Shown in pieces: positions 1 through 10,967 of a stretch of DNA of 64,000 nucleotides (within the stretch, counting starts at the first letter, position 1; each line of letters starts with the position of its first letter). Both the position numbers and the translations under genes were made by a program. The stretch is from Phytopythium helicoides (lineage: Eukaryota > Oomycota > Peronosporomycetes > Pythiales > Pythiaceae), in contig JANFNE010000022.1 in NCBI GenBank assembly GCA_024867545.1, forward strand, positions 186,001 through 250,000, written 5' to 3'. The notes beneath the pieces were generated by a model. It saw only the letters and a program-made list of their open reading frames with translations, did not search any database and had not been told where the DNA came from.

Positions 1-2
1 CA

Positions 3-1040
3 TTTGTGCTGCTCGCTATTATTTTCTGCCTCGTCGCTCGTCTGTTTAACACGTTTCCATTCAGCTGGCTTGCTAATCTGGGGTAAGTTTGCAAATCTCT
101 GGGTCTTTATGCCTATTCGCCTTGGTAAATCCGTGACTGCTAACTTGTGAGCTATCCATGGCCAGGCGAACCACAAAAATTCCGATGAAGATGCAGGTGG
201 TTTTATGGTTTGCAGGACTGCGTGGAGCAATTGCCTTTGCGCTTTCACAGTACGTGAATCTGGTTTTGTATTCGGTGTGAATGGATATTGAACGGTGCAT
301 CGTGCCTGCCATAGAAACATGCCTGGCCCGAATCAGGATTTGTACGTGACAACAACACTGAGTGGTATGCCGACCAAGAACTATTTGTGGGGAAGATTTG
401 TTGCATCTCTGATACTCTTCGTTTTATTTCAGTGTGTATCTTTACAACAATCATTTGCGGTGGCTTAACGGAGCCGCTCTTGACGTACACTGAGCTGAAG
501 GTAAACTCTTTTGTGGTACAAGAGAGAGATCGTATTACTTATGTTTGTTTTCAATGCAGCGCGAACAATTTAGCTCTGGGGAACGTCGCGAGATCACTGA
601 AGATGATGAAGAATATGGATTGGTAACTCGTGACCAGTTGCATGATTGTGGCTGCCGGTACTAGGTTCTGATACTGTATTCTACCTGTGATAGATTTCAG
701 GCCAGCATGATGGTGATGAGGAAGAGTCGAGACAGAACGAAACTCCCTCTGTATTCCGCCGCCGAGTTCAACCGAATGACATTCACTCTTTCTGGGGAAG
801 AGTACGACAAATGATCTTTGTAAAAGGAGTTAGAAGCACCAAGAAGTTCTGACAAGTGACATCTACTGCAGGTGGACGAAAAATACTTCAAGCCGATTTT
901 TGGCGGTTCAGTTCACAAGGTTTGGCAAATGCTGGAGTGCTCCATTATAATCATAGCCATACGCTTATTAAGGAGCGTATTGTGTGATTCAGGTGCCGGT
1001 GCGAGCAAGCAAGAAAGCCACAGAGAGCAATGTGCAGTGA
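3..1040 (+). CDS. Na+/H+ exchanger (NHE/CPA1 family), 3' part
   Basis: C-terminal part of a sodium/proton antiporter, a multi-pass membrane protein that exchanges Na+ or K+ for H+; the 5' part lies left of the window. I read eight exons: 3-82, 166-249, 315-364, 433-500, 560-622, 706-801, 872-919 and 993-1040, all bounded by GT-AG and frame-consistent. The peptide contains the family hallmark GLRGAIAFALS in a late transmembrane segment, then a TTTLSV...GGLTEPLL helix matching the last membrane span of NHE6/8-type exchangers. An acidic cytosolic tail follows (EITEDDEEYG, HDGDEEE) with a DEKYFKPIFGG motif that resembles the NHE post-membrane FD-x-x-Y-LKP motif, and the protein ends in a short basic peptide. 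The subfamily (endosomal or plasma-membrane) is inferred only. The stop is about 100 bp from the convergent neighbour's stop. Confidence 0.85.
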
Positions 1041-1144
1041 ATGTGGATTGTTGTCATGGTCATCGAATTGGATGTTATTTCCGTCATTTTTCATTCTACA
1101 CAACTCGCAGATTCAGCCCTGCCTATCCGTCTAGCGAGATCTCG

Positions 1145-4100
1145 TCAGACAGCAAAACGTTCATCGAGATGCAATTGTTTTCCCCGCTCCTTCTTGTCTT
1201 TCTTTTTGCTCCCCCTTCGCGATTTGTTGTCCTCCGCGTAGATCGATGAACAATCGCTAGCCGAGGAATAGCTCGAATGCTCAATAGGGTCGCTTGATCG
1301 AGAAGAGTGCACGCTGTCTGCATCCGAGTATCGAGATGTCACGGTGGATGCATGGCTTCGATCTCCTTCGCTTCGTTGCGTGTTGTTGCGGCTGCCCTTG
1401 CCCTTGCTTCCCTTCGCAATGCGGGGTTTCTGGTCCTGACATTGCAGCATTTCGAAATGATGAAGAGAACTTAAGGAGCCGTAATCAACGCAGCACGCAC
1501 CACATCTTTGCAGTAGACTTCAAAGTTGAAGAACTTCTGCTCAAGGAAGTGTTAGTCGACGTATACTAGCAACACGATAGCAAGATTCCCCGGATTCCTG
1601 CCTTCAGGTGTAGATCAGAATGGTGCTTGAAGAACTCAACCGCCGTCCGAATCTCGCACAACTGGGAGATAAATGTGTCGAGTTGCATCCGTCGCTCTTC
1701 TAGAAACGCGGGCTCAAGTGCCTTGCCCATTACCGAACGGAGTGCGTCACGCTTGTGCTTCACAAACGTGACGCCATTCAACTGGGCACCAAGCGACTGT
1801 TGTAATTGCCTGCCTCAATATCAAACATGTGTTAATGAGGGAAATCATGTTCAGCTTCTCATGAATGCTCAGCTTACTGGTGTAATTCGTCAAATTCAGC
1901 AAACCGGTGCCAAACTGTCCACTCCTTCGACAAGCGGCGATTTACCATCTTGCTGAATACTTGGCACGTACAGTGAATCATATACTCCTGCGAACCAAAT
2001 CGGCAAAAGTGAGGTTTAACGTTTTTGTTAGCATTCATTTCGTACTTCAAACTGGCTCACCGCGTGTTTTCCATCCGGGTGCGGACGGAACTTGACGACC
2101 CTCGCGCAAAAGGCAAATTCGTTTTCGGCTTGAGTGGCAGCAAATCGCGGAGTCTTCGGTCCCTCACGGGAAATTTGCAGCAGAGTCTTTACCCAGCGCT
2201 TCTTCGTGGCGTCATCAGCCGCGGAAAAGTAATGTGTACAGTCCTTGGAGGCACTTGTTTCTCGGACATAAAAACAGTACGGCGTGTCATCGATGTTGAT
2301 ACCAAAGTTTGGATCGCCTGGTACTGGTGTGCTGATGTCCGTTCCAACCAGATTGAGACTCCAGCAGACTTGGGATTGAGAACGATCAGAAAAGGCGATC
2401 AATTTGGCCGAGATTTCGTCGGCCTTCACAAAGAGTGTCTGCCATTGCTGTTTTCCCTTTGATGCGCTATTGGACGCAACGGTAAGGATGAAGCCGTCCA
2501 TGGAGACTGATTGCTGAAGATCCAACAATGGCATGACTGGTGTGGGATTCACCTGCGTCAAGCATAAGATACTGGCGCATGCATGTATTTTTAGTTAGGA
2601 TAAGGAAACCAATGGATCGATGGTGTCCCCAACTGAGCAGAACGCATCAGATTACTTGGCCTCCTCGCTTCTCATCTTGTACGTGAAGGACGAGACATCG
2701 AGGCCCAGCTCTGCAACTCCGCTGAGGGGAGTTGTTGACGAGCGAGTCGACATGCTGGGAGTCGATTGGCGACCAGTGCTACCATTAGTTCCTGGGCGTG
2801 CAGTATCCTCAACTGGGGTCAAGGCACGTTCCCTTGACACGAAAAAGCTTCGTGTGTTGGCCCCCATGAGCGCGGCCTAGTCCATTCCGATGTTCGTGGT
2901 TAGTGCATACTAGTGCTAGAATACCGTAGGGCCGAATATCCACCTTTATCGGAAATCTGGATTTGCGCTTGTCAACTGGAGCATCCACCATGAAAGAATT
3001 TCCCAGGCGCTTCTCGAGTAGCGGAATCAAAAAAGCGCTTGATCGAAGCAAGTCGATGACTGTCTTTCCTTTCAGGTTCTGTTCGGCAAAAAAATCAGGA
3101 AGAGCTCGATAAAAAAAACTACAGGCCCGGCAACCAACGATGCTTACCTTTATGAACCACATTGAGGCGGAGGATCCGTGGATGCGCTCCACTTCTAGCG
3201 CAACCTCAAGCAAGACTGACCCATGTCGTCGCCTCGCAGCCCAGTGAAGCGCTGTATCACCCTGTCACGAAAGTGCAATCAGTCTATCGGGCTGGTTTTT
3301 CACACTAATTTGTTCGACCAGATCGTACGTGCACGTCGCTGTGAAGTAGATTGGCGCCATGCTGAAGAAGGAGAATGCATACGATACTGTGACCTGCTCG
3401 CGCAGCCTCGATGAGCGGAGTCGTCTTGCTTACGACCTATCAAAACGAGAATTAGTCGAATATCCTAACTGTACAAAGTGAGCAACACGTTGAGCAAAGT
3501 TAGCACGCACTGTGTCAATTGCGTTGGGATCACTCCAACAGAAAGTAGATATTGAGTCATATTGTAATGGCCATACCAGGCAGCACAGTGAAGCAACGTG
3601 CGTCCTGCTTGGTCGCTTTTTGGGTGGCGCTTGCGCAGAAGGGAGTGGGCTCCTTCCAGCAAAAAGTAGTTCTCAACGATATCAAGAGCATTGGATTCGA
3701 CTGCTTCCCATATGGAGCCGCCGAACGCGAGCACGGCACGTCTAGCATCTGCTCTTTGACGACGGCGAGTATTCGCTTCGTCTCCAACCATGATATCACG
3801 TGCAGTCGGCAAGTAGCTTCGGTGGGTGTTGGGTGCGGTCTCCATGCCTTGGCTCTCCTTCTTGCTCGTCTCTGGGCGTCCTCGCTTTGGTGTAGTAGCC
3901 GGCGTAACTGAAGGATTGTCTAGCTGCGTAGCAGACAATAATTCCTCCGGTGTCACGAATTTCTATTGTCCCGCCGCTTGCATGTGATTGATCCTGCTGC
4001 TGCTGCAGTTGTTTTAGGCGCTGCCGTTCCTCTCGCTTTGCTTGAAGCCGCGATTGAAATGGTGGAAATAAGCTGTCGTCGATCACCTCCTGGTGAGTGG

Positions 4101-4146
4101 AAATTTCCTCGTCTTCTGGTTGCATGGCTTCGAGTGCAGGCTCCAT
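1145..4146 (-). CDS. Ankyrin repeat - PH - PX domain protein
   Basis: Multi-exon gene. The start ATG is at 4144-4146. The order of domains is: a Gln/Arg-rich N-terminus, ankyrin repeats (GRTLLHCAAWYGHYNMTQYLL; TPLIEAARAGHSIVCILLQHG; DTALHWAARRR), a linker, a PH domain (MDGFILTV ... WQTLFVKADE ... FSAADDATKKRWVKTLLQI, about 2180-2510), a PX domain (begins FCARVVKFRPHPDGKH, continues VWHRFAEFDELHQ, ends EERRMQLDTFISQL), then a Ser/Lys-rich tail ending at 1145. PH and PX bind phosphoinositides, so a peripheral endosomal or plasma-membrane adaptor is likely (inference). Near 3955 the frame steps by +1: either a 117-nt intron starting GTGATC, or one surplus A in an AAA run. The intron after the PX domain seems to need a GC donor. 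Exon borders are hand-drawn. Confidence 0.75.
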
Positions 4147-4296
4147 CCTGAGCTCAAAACAATGATTGCTTTACTTGATGCCACCAGGCAAGTTGAGCCG
4201 AATTGGCCGAGTGGTCGCGCAACGCAAGATCTATTCAAAACGAACGAATCTATGGCCCTTTGCACTGAATTCCCAGTGGACTCTTTTTTTCTGCTT

Positions 4297-6472
4297 CTAC
4301 GACCACGACTCGACAATGTAGCGCTTGTTGCGCTCGAGAGCCTTCAGGACCTTCTCCGCAGCTTCAAGCGAGAGCTTTCCAGCTGCGCGGAGGATATCAC
4401 GCAGCGTCTCGCGCACATCAGCTGGTACACGCTTCGCCGAGCCAGCTAGATACACATGAGCACCTCCGAGCAGTAAAGCGCATACTGCGTCCTTGTTTTC
4501 TGCTAGACGTGTCTGAACATACACCTTGTGGTCCTATGCAGTACAGGTGTTATGATTGGTCGCCAAGCTGAATCGGTATTTGTATAAGATTTATCAATTT
4601 GCGATCACGTACCTGGTCGCGAGAGAACGCAGTATGCAGTTCTGTAAGATCGCCAGACGCTACGAGATGTCGAAGTTCGTCGCCGTAGAGAAAGTCCTGT
4701 CGTGATGAAGGAAGCGTACATTTCAGAGACTATGCATGCAGTCTACCACGGTCAGCTCTGCCTACCTTGTTTTCGTGGCGACAACCAAAGTAAAGGTAGG
4801 CGTTGCCTATTATTGTTTGCCCAGTAGATTCATTGGGGCTTGCTTTGGCCCTCAGAAACTGGCGCTCTTGGAGGATGGCACGCATGCTAGCGAGTCCAGT
4901 GCCCGGTCCAATCAAAATCATGTCTTGGTCAAGCGGCGGCAGTTCGAATAGCCCACGCTTAATCCACATTGCCAGAGGTCTCGTTTCCTTTTCTGGATCA
5001 ATTGAAGTGAAGAATGAGGAGCAGATTCCGTGACGCCGACGCTTGTATGGCGTCAAAAAATCAACGATCGCCACAGTAAGATGTACCTGCCAAGTTGCAG
5101 TCGCAATATCAACATTTAGTTCAGCCCGGGCTCTCAAACCATGAAATCAACAACGAGTGTCGCACCCGTCCAGGATGAAGTAGAGCAGAAGAAGAGATCG
5201 AGTACGAACGCGGCTTCTGGCGCGGGATGAGCTGTAGAAGCACATTCAAAGGAACCTTGACACTCGGAAAGTCCACGAGTACCTCGGCGTACGTCTTCTT
5301 TTCGCGGATGCAGTAATCGTACAGCAAGTCAACACCTTCAGGTGAGCACAGCTCTTCCAACTTTTCCTTCTGTAAGAGGAACACAAATGTGTCAGCTATA
5401 ACGGGAAGCAAGTCAGCGAGTCATCGAACACTCACCTCTTCTTCGTCGGTGGCATACAATGACAACTTTTCAAAGAAGCTTCGTCGTGGGATCTCGAGAA
5501 TAGCCAAGTACTTGGCAAACACATCACAAACTGTCGTGGGAGACGGAATATCGAGCTGCTCGCTGCCATCCGTAGATTCAATAGACACCACGGTATCCCC
5601 GGACAGGCCAACGTATTGCAGCATTTCGTCAACTCCTGTCGTGTTCTCAGGGTACACGACCGCAATATCACCTGCACGGTACAGCGGCGCGCTTTCCTGC
5701 TCCACATTCCGGTATTCCGAGAGATCAAACTCGATGTGGCGAACATCTTGCGTCCAGTCGTCGGCAGTGATACGGCGGTTCACGACCAACGGCGCCATGT
5801 AAATCCCCGCGGCAGCGATTCACAGCCGACCGTGGTGGCGCGTAAAACTGTCCCTGCTGCTGTGCATCTCGGGGCGAGAACGCCTTCGCGCGCTGCGCTT
5901 GCTCGCTCTCCGCGCCGTGTGTTGTCACGACGAACTTGGGCTGCACGGGTTTGGGCTTGTCGTCGACCACGAAGCCTTCGGGTAGCGGGTATTCGCGCAG
6001 CACCGCGGTCCAGAGCTTGTCTAGCCAGGGGTTGAGCGCGCCAAAGTAGCCGAAAGGGTGCTGGTCGTCGCCCAGCCCACGCTCGACGATCTCGGTTCCG
6101 CCCAGCTGGCGCAGCCGCGCCTGCAACTTGCGCGCCACGGCGTTGTACTTGGCGTATCCCGAGTCGCCGAGCCCGAAGACGGCAAAGCGCACGCCGGCAA
6201 GCCAGTCAGGGCGGCAGGCTGCGGCGCAGCAGCGCGCGCCAGGCCGCGCGCATGTTGTCGGGCGGCTCGCCGTCGCCCGTGGTGGCCACGACGAAGACGA
6301 CGACGCGGCACGCGGGCAGCAGGCGCGCGACCGGGAAGGCATCGAGCGCCGCGGCCTGCGCGTCCGGGAGCGCGCGGTCCAGCGCCTGCTGGCGCACGGA
6401 GAGCGCCACGTCCTCGGCCGTGCCCGTCTCGCTGCCGTAGAGCACCAGCAGCCGCGGCAGGTCGGCGCTCAT
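4297..6472 (-). CDS. NADPH-dependent diflavin oxidoreductase (NDOR1/TAH18-like), two frame breaks
   Basis: Diflavin reductase that passes electrons from NADPH through FAD and FMN; in yeast and human the family feeds the CIAPIN1/Dre2 protein in cytosolic Fe-S cluster assembly. The N-terminal flavodoxin domain shows LVLYGSETGTAEDVA (FMN phosphate loop), ATTGDGEPPDNM and VFGLGDSGYAKYN, with GLGDDQH, all closer to NDOR1 than to P450 reductase. There is no N-terminal membrane anchor, as expected for NDOR1. The FAD domain has PRSYSISSS, the NADPH domain has IGPGTGLASMRAI and YFGCRHENKD, and the C-terminus ends VESWS. Introns include 5370-5435. Two positions break the frame: a CCC run at 6209-6211 followed by TGA (6206-6208), and a GGGG run near 5813-5816 (CCCC on the plus strand). 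Each is repaired by dropping one base. It is either mis-sequenced or a decaying gene. Confidence 0.83.
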
Positions 6473-6697
6473 GGTGGGTGAGATGATGGCTTGGGGTTTT
6501 TGCGGGCAGCGCTCTCAAGTTGCAACGAGGCGGTTGCGACTTTGGGGTGGGTATTGACATGTTAGTTCAGTACACGCAAACAAAAGCATGCTGAAGCGCG
6601 TGGGCAATTCGAAGGTTATGCTTCCTACACATCCACACGCGCGCACTAAGGTCGCGCTACTGTTTTGCTAAATACCTAGTAGGCTAGTGTGTAGAGC

Positions 6698-7579
6698 TCA
6701 GCGCCATCGCGGTCGGACGGAGACCAGCGCGGAGACCGGCGCGGAGATCTGCGAGATCTGCGAGATCTGCGCGATCTTGGATGCGCGAGTGCGAGTGTGG
6801 GTGGATGTGTGTGCCGTTGTAGTGGCGGCAGTCTTGGTGGCAGTGACCTTGGCAGCCTTGGCAGTCTTGACAGCTTGCTCCTCGCGCCGTCGGCCGAGAG
6901 AGACGAACCGCATGTCGCGCTGCTCGCGAGTGGTAGGAGCGGCGACGGTGACCGTCGAGACTGGCTGCTCGACGGCGATGTCGCTAGTGCAGGCGGTGCT
7001 GCTGGCGGCGCTGCATCGTCGACGGCCAAGTGAGACGAAGTGCTCGAGTTGAAACTGGCGCGTGCGGCTTCGCTCGGCGGAGGTAGCACACGCGTTGGCA
7101 GAAGCGGTGACGGAGGCTCGCGGAAGCGTCGCTGGGACGACAGGAGTCGACTCGCACGTCGAGATGGCGTTGGAACTCATCTCATGTTCGTCGGTGTTCG
7201 AGTCTTCATCATCCGAGTCGTCGTCGAGATCGTTCGAGTCCTCATCCGTGGTCGAGTCGCCGGATGGAGCCTCGACTTCGACTTGAGCGCGCGTGGGGAC
7301 TAGCGTGGTGGCTGGCGCCGTCAGTTCCTTTGTGAGGTCGCTGGCGAGGCTTTCGTCCTTCTCCGCGTCACTCACGGCGTCGCTCGAGGTCGAGACACAG
7401 CTCGAGGCGCAGATGGAAGCGCGAGACGAGTCTGAGTCCGAGTCCGAGTCCGAGGAGGAGGTCGGCGAGCGCAGCAGCAGCGTCGCACAGACGACGAAGA
7501 AGCCGAGCAGCGTCGCAAAGACGGCGGCGGCGAGCACAGAGAGCAGCGAGGGGGCGGCGACGTGGGCGACAGCACTCAT
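6698..7579 (-). CDS. Array 1 copy 1: TM-anchored acidic FVSLGRRR-repeat protein
   Basis: I do not recognise this 293-residue protein. Visible features: a hydrophobic segment at about residues 10-36 (signal anchor or signal peptide), a Ser/Asp-rich acidic tract at about 41-135 with CK2-like sites, two copies of FVSLGRRR at 181-188 and 225-232, and a basic Lys/Thr/Arg-rich C-terminus with a QIS-QIS-QIS run before a final VRPRWR. I chose the MSAVAHV start because it precedes the hydrophobic segment directly. The open frame extends 87 codons upstream, but that stretch overlaps the presumed promoter. Length changes between copies (6, 12, 18 bp) are multiples of three, which supports real coding. 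No RXLR, EER or LxLFLAK effector motif was found. Surface, endomembrane or secreted location is inference. Confidence 0.72.
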   Translation of the reverse strand: MSAVAHVAAPSLLSVLAAAVFATLLGFFVVCATLLLRSPTSSSDSDSDSDSSRASICASSCVSTSSDAVSDAEKDESLASDLTKELTAPATTLVPTRAQVEVEAPSGDSTTDEDSNDLDDDSDDEDSNTDEHEMSSNAISTCESTPVVPATLPRASVTASANACATSAERSRTRQFQLEHFVSLGRRRCSAASSTACTSDIAVEQPVSTVTVAAPTTREQRDMRFVSLGRRREEQAVKTAKAAKVTATKTAATTTAHTSTHTRTRASKIAQISQISQISAPVSALVSVRPRWR

Positions 7580-8391
7580 GCTTGCGGTCGTCGTTGTTGT
7601 CGTTGCTGGAGCTGGAGCTGGAGCTTGGTTCTCTTGGCGGCGAGAAGGAAAGTGGCGGCAAGGCGGACGAGGGCGGCCCCGAGTGACTTGGAGTTTGTAT
7701 ACTGAGAGAAAATCCAGCCAAGACAAACTCTCGGAAAGGCGCTGAAAGAACAAGACGCCAGGCGGTGCGGCTGAAGCTGAAGGCGCGAGGTGGAGCGGAG
7801 CGGATCCCCAATGCTTCTGACTAGCTAGTGCCGCTAGCAAGCCGCTCGCTCTGTCGACCAGACGCCAGCCTTGTACCTCGCACCTCGCTGCACACGTCGC
7901 GCGTCAACAACGCTTCAAGATCCATTCGTCAAGTTGAAGTGGACCGAATGAATATCTGTAGCCATATCTGTTTGTAGTCATCTCCACCCCCATGCTGCGT
8001 TGCTCGCCGTTCCATTTCGGTCCTCGAGAGCAAAATAGCACGGCTGTGGCAGGACAGGTCACTTGCCGAGTCGAAGCAAGCAGCTTAGAGAGGTAGAGGG
8101 GGAAAGCGCGTAACATTACGCCACGAAATGGTGCTAGGATATCTCGATTCTCGATGGGCGGTGGATCGGCAACGACTCCCTCGAGGAGGAGCTGGTACGG
8201 AGTCTTCTGAGACTAGATTTGAGGATTTGAGCTTGAGGATTGTCAATAGGAAGAGCAGGCGCGCGGCGGAGGCAAGGTGATAAATAATCCACGTAAGCAG
8301 CACAGCAGCACGCTTGTCATCAATGAATGGGATTGTATTTGTTGCAGCGTGTGTTGTTTTGCTAAATATCTAGTAGGCTAGTGTGTAGAGC
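7580..8391. promoter_or_regulatory. Inter-gene spacer of array 1 (repeated between all copies)
   Basis: About 812 bp between the start codon of one copy and the stop codon of the next, repeated between all units. On the minus strand it carries, about 100 bp above the ATG, the 20-mer ATACAAACTCCAAGTCACTC (7681-7700) and a CACTTTCC element resembling an oomycete initiator, so transcription of the downstream copy probably starts here. A 70/72-codon or 132-codon open frame in the spacer is not conserved in frame between the arrays and is not called as a gene. Confidence 0.5.
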
Positions 8392-9273
8392 TCAGCGCCA
8401 TCGCGGTCGGACGGAGACCAGCGCGGAGACCGGCGCGGAGATCTGCGAGATCTGCGAGATCTGCGCGATCTTGGATGCGCGAGTGCGAGTGTGGGTGGAT
8501 GTGTGTGCCGTTGTAGTGGCGGCAGTCTTGGTGGCAGTGACCTTGGCAGCCTTGGCAGTCTTGACAGCTTGCTCCTCGCGCCGTCGGCCGAGAGAGACGA
8601 ACCGCATGTCGCGCTGCTCGCGAGTGGTAGGAGCGGCGACGGTGACCGTCGAGACTGGCTGCTCGACGGCGATGTCGCTAGTGCAGGCGGTGCTGCTGGC
8701 GGCGCTGCATCGTCGACGGCCAAGTGAGACGAAGTGCTCGAGTTGAAACTGGCGCGTGCGGCTTCGCTCGGCGGAGGTAGCACACGCGTTGGCAGAAGCG
8801 GTGACGGAGGCTCGCGGAAGCGTCGCTGGGACGACAGGAGTCGACTCGCACGTCGAGATGGCGTTGGAACTCATCTCATGTTCGTCGGTGTTCGAGTCTT
8901 CATCATCCGAGTCGTCGTCGAGATCGTTCGAGTCCTCATCCGTGGTCGAGTCGCCGGATGGAGCCTCGACTTCGACTTGAGCGCGCGTGGGGACTAGCGT
9001 GGTGGCTGGCGCCGTCAGTTCCTTTGTGAGGTCGCTGGCGAGGCTTTCGTCCTTCTCCGCGTCACTCACGGCGTCGCTCGAGGTCGAGACACAGCTCGAG
9101 GCGCAGATGGAAGCGCGAGACGAGTCTGAGTCCGAGTCCGAGTCCGAGGAGGAGGTCGGCGAGCGCAGCAGCAGCGTCGCACAGACGACGAAGAAGCCGA
9201 GCAGCGTCGCAAAGACGGCGGCGGCGAGCACAGAGAGCAGCGAGGGGGCGGCGACGTGGGCGACAGCGCTCAT
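8392..9273 (-). CDS. Array 1 copy 2 of the FVSLGRRR-repeat family
   Basis: 293 codons, protein sequence identical to copy 1 as far as I can read it. It differs from copy 1 by a silent change four bases inside the start codon (GCGCTCAT instead of GCACTCAT on the plus strand). Same intergenic 20-mer upstream. Confidence 0.72.
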   Translation of the reverse strand: MSAVAHVAAPSLLSVLAAAVFATLLGFFVVCATLLLRSPTSSSDSDSDSDSSRASICASSCVSTSSDAVSDAEKDESLASDLTKELTAPATTLVPTRAQVEVEAPSGDSTTDEDSNDLDDDSDDEDSNTDEHEMSSNAISTCESTPVVPATLPRASVTASANACATSAERSRTRQFQLEHFVSLGRRRCSAASSTACTSDIAVEQPVSTVTVAAPTTREQRDMRFVSLGRRREEQAVKTAKAAKVTATKTAATTTAHTSTHTRTRASKIAQISQISQISAPVSALVSVRPRWR

Positions 9274-10085
9274 GCTTGCGGTCGTCGTTGTTGTCGTTGC
9301 TGGAGCTGGAGCTGGAGCTTGGTTCTCTTGGCGGCGAGAAGGAAAGTGGCGGCAAGGCGGACGAGGGCGGCCCCGAGTGACTTGGAGTTTGTATACTGAG
9401 AGAAAATCCAGCCAAGACAAACTCTCGGAAAGGCGCTGAAAGAACAAGACGCCAGGCGGTGCGGCTGAAGCTGAAGGCGCGAGGTGGAGCGGAGCGGATC
9501 CCCAATGCTTCTGACTAGCTAGTGCCGCTAGCAAGCCGCTCGCTCTGTCGACCAGACGCCAGCCTTGTACCTCGCACCTCGCTGCACACGTCGCGCGTCA
9601 ACAACGCTTCAAGATCCATTCGTCAAGTTGAAGTGGACCGAATGAATATCTGTAGCCATATCTGTTTGTAGTCATCTCCACCCCCATGCTGCGTTGCTCG
9701 CCGTTCCATTTCGGTCCTCGAGAGCAAAATAGCACGGCTGTGGCAGGACAGGTCACTTGCCGAGTCGAAGCAAGCAGCTTAGAGAGGTAGAGGGGGAAAG
9801 CGCGTAACATTACGCCACGAAATGGTGCTAGGATATCTCGATTCTCGATGGGCGGTGGATCGGCAACGACTCCCTCGAGGAGGAGCTGGTACGGAGTCTT
9901 CTGAGACTAGATTTGAGGATTTGAGCTTGAGGATTGTCAATAGGAAGAGCAGGCGCGCGGCGGAGGCAAGGTGATAAATAATCCACGTAAGCAGCACAGC
10001 AGCACGCTTGTCATCAATGAATGGGATTGTATTTGTTGCAGCGTGTGTTGTTTTGCTAAATATCTAGTAGGCTAGTGTGTAGAGC

Positions 10086-10967
10086 TCAGCGCCATCGCGG
10101 TCGGACGGAGACCAGCGCGGAGACCGGCGCGGAGATCTGCGAGATCTGCGAGATCTGCGCGATCTTGGATGCGCGAGTGCGAGTGTGGGTGGATGTGTGT
10201 GCCGTTGTAGTGGCGGCAGTCTTGGTGGCAGTGACCTTGGCAGCCTTGGCAGTCTTGACAGCTTGCTCCTCGCGCCGTCGGCCGAGAGAGACGAACCGCA
10301 TGTCGCGCTGCTCGCGAGTGGTAGGAGCGGCGACGGTGACCGTCGAGACTGGCTGCTCGACGGCGATGTCGCTAGTGCAGGCGGTGCTGCTGGCGGCGCT
10401 GCATCGTCGACGGCCAAGTGAGACGAAGTGCTCGAGTTGAAACTGGCGCGTGCGGCTTCGCTCGGCGGAGGTAGCACACGCGTTGGCAGAAGCGGTGACG
10501 GAGGCTCGCGGAAGCGTCGCTGGGACGACAGGAGTCGACTCGCACGTCGAGATGGCGTTGGAACTCATCTCATGTTCGTCGGTGTTCGAGTCTTCATCAT
10601 CCGAGTCGTCGTCGAGATCGTTCGAGTCCTCATCCGTGGTCGAGTCGCCGGATGGAGCCTCGACTTCGACTTGAGCGCGCGTGGGGACTAGCGTGGTGGC
10701 TGGCGCCGTCAGTTCCTTTGTGAGGTCGCTGGCGAGGCTTTCGTCCTTCTCCGCGTCACTCACGGCGTCGCTCGAGGTCGAGACACAGCTCGAGGCGCAG
10801 ATGGAAGCGCGAGACGAGTCTGAGTCCGAGTCCGAGTCCGAGGAGGAGGTCGGCGAGCGCAGCAGCAGCGTCGCACAGACGACGAAGAAGCCGAGCAGCG
10901 TCGCAAAGACGGCGGCGGCGAGCACAGAGAGCAGCGAGGGGGCGGCGACGTGGGCGACAGCGCTCAT
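10086..10967 (-). CDS. Array 1 copy 3 of the FVSLGRRR-repeat family
   Basis: 293 codons, same protein as copy 2. Domain layout as in copy 1: hydrophobic N-terminus, acidic tract, two FVSLGRRR motifs, basic tail. Confidence 0.72.
   Translation of the reverse strand: MSAVAHVAAPSLLSVLAAAVFATLLGFFVVCATLLLRSPTSSSDSDSDSDSSRASICASSCVSTSSDAVSDAEKDESLASDLTKELTAPATTLVPTRAQVEVEAPSGDSTTDEDSNDLDDDSDDEDSNTDEHEMSSNAISTCESTPVVPATLPRASVTASANACATSAERSRTRQFQLEHFVSLGRRRCSAASSTACTSDIAVEQPVSTVTVAAPTTREQRDMRFVSLGRRREEQAVKTAKAAKVTATKTAATTTAHTSTHTRTRASKIAQISQISQISAPVSALVSVRPRWR

Noticed and set aside
6698..7579. Array protein as an RXLR or Crinkler effector
   Set aside because: No RXLR or EER at the expected distance from the hydrophobic N-terminus and no LxLFLAK; RRREEQ near residue 230 is too far downstream.
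7293..7745. 150-codon and other plus-strand open frames opposite the array 1 genes
   Set aside because: Mirror frames of a GC-rich, Ser/Arg-rich gene; composition follows from the sense codons and no domain is visible.
7580..7840. 87-codon upstream extension of the array genes
   Set aside because: It overlaps the 20-mer and initiator-like element, is low-complexity near the join and is not kept in array 2 copy 4.
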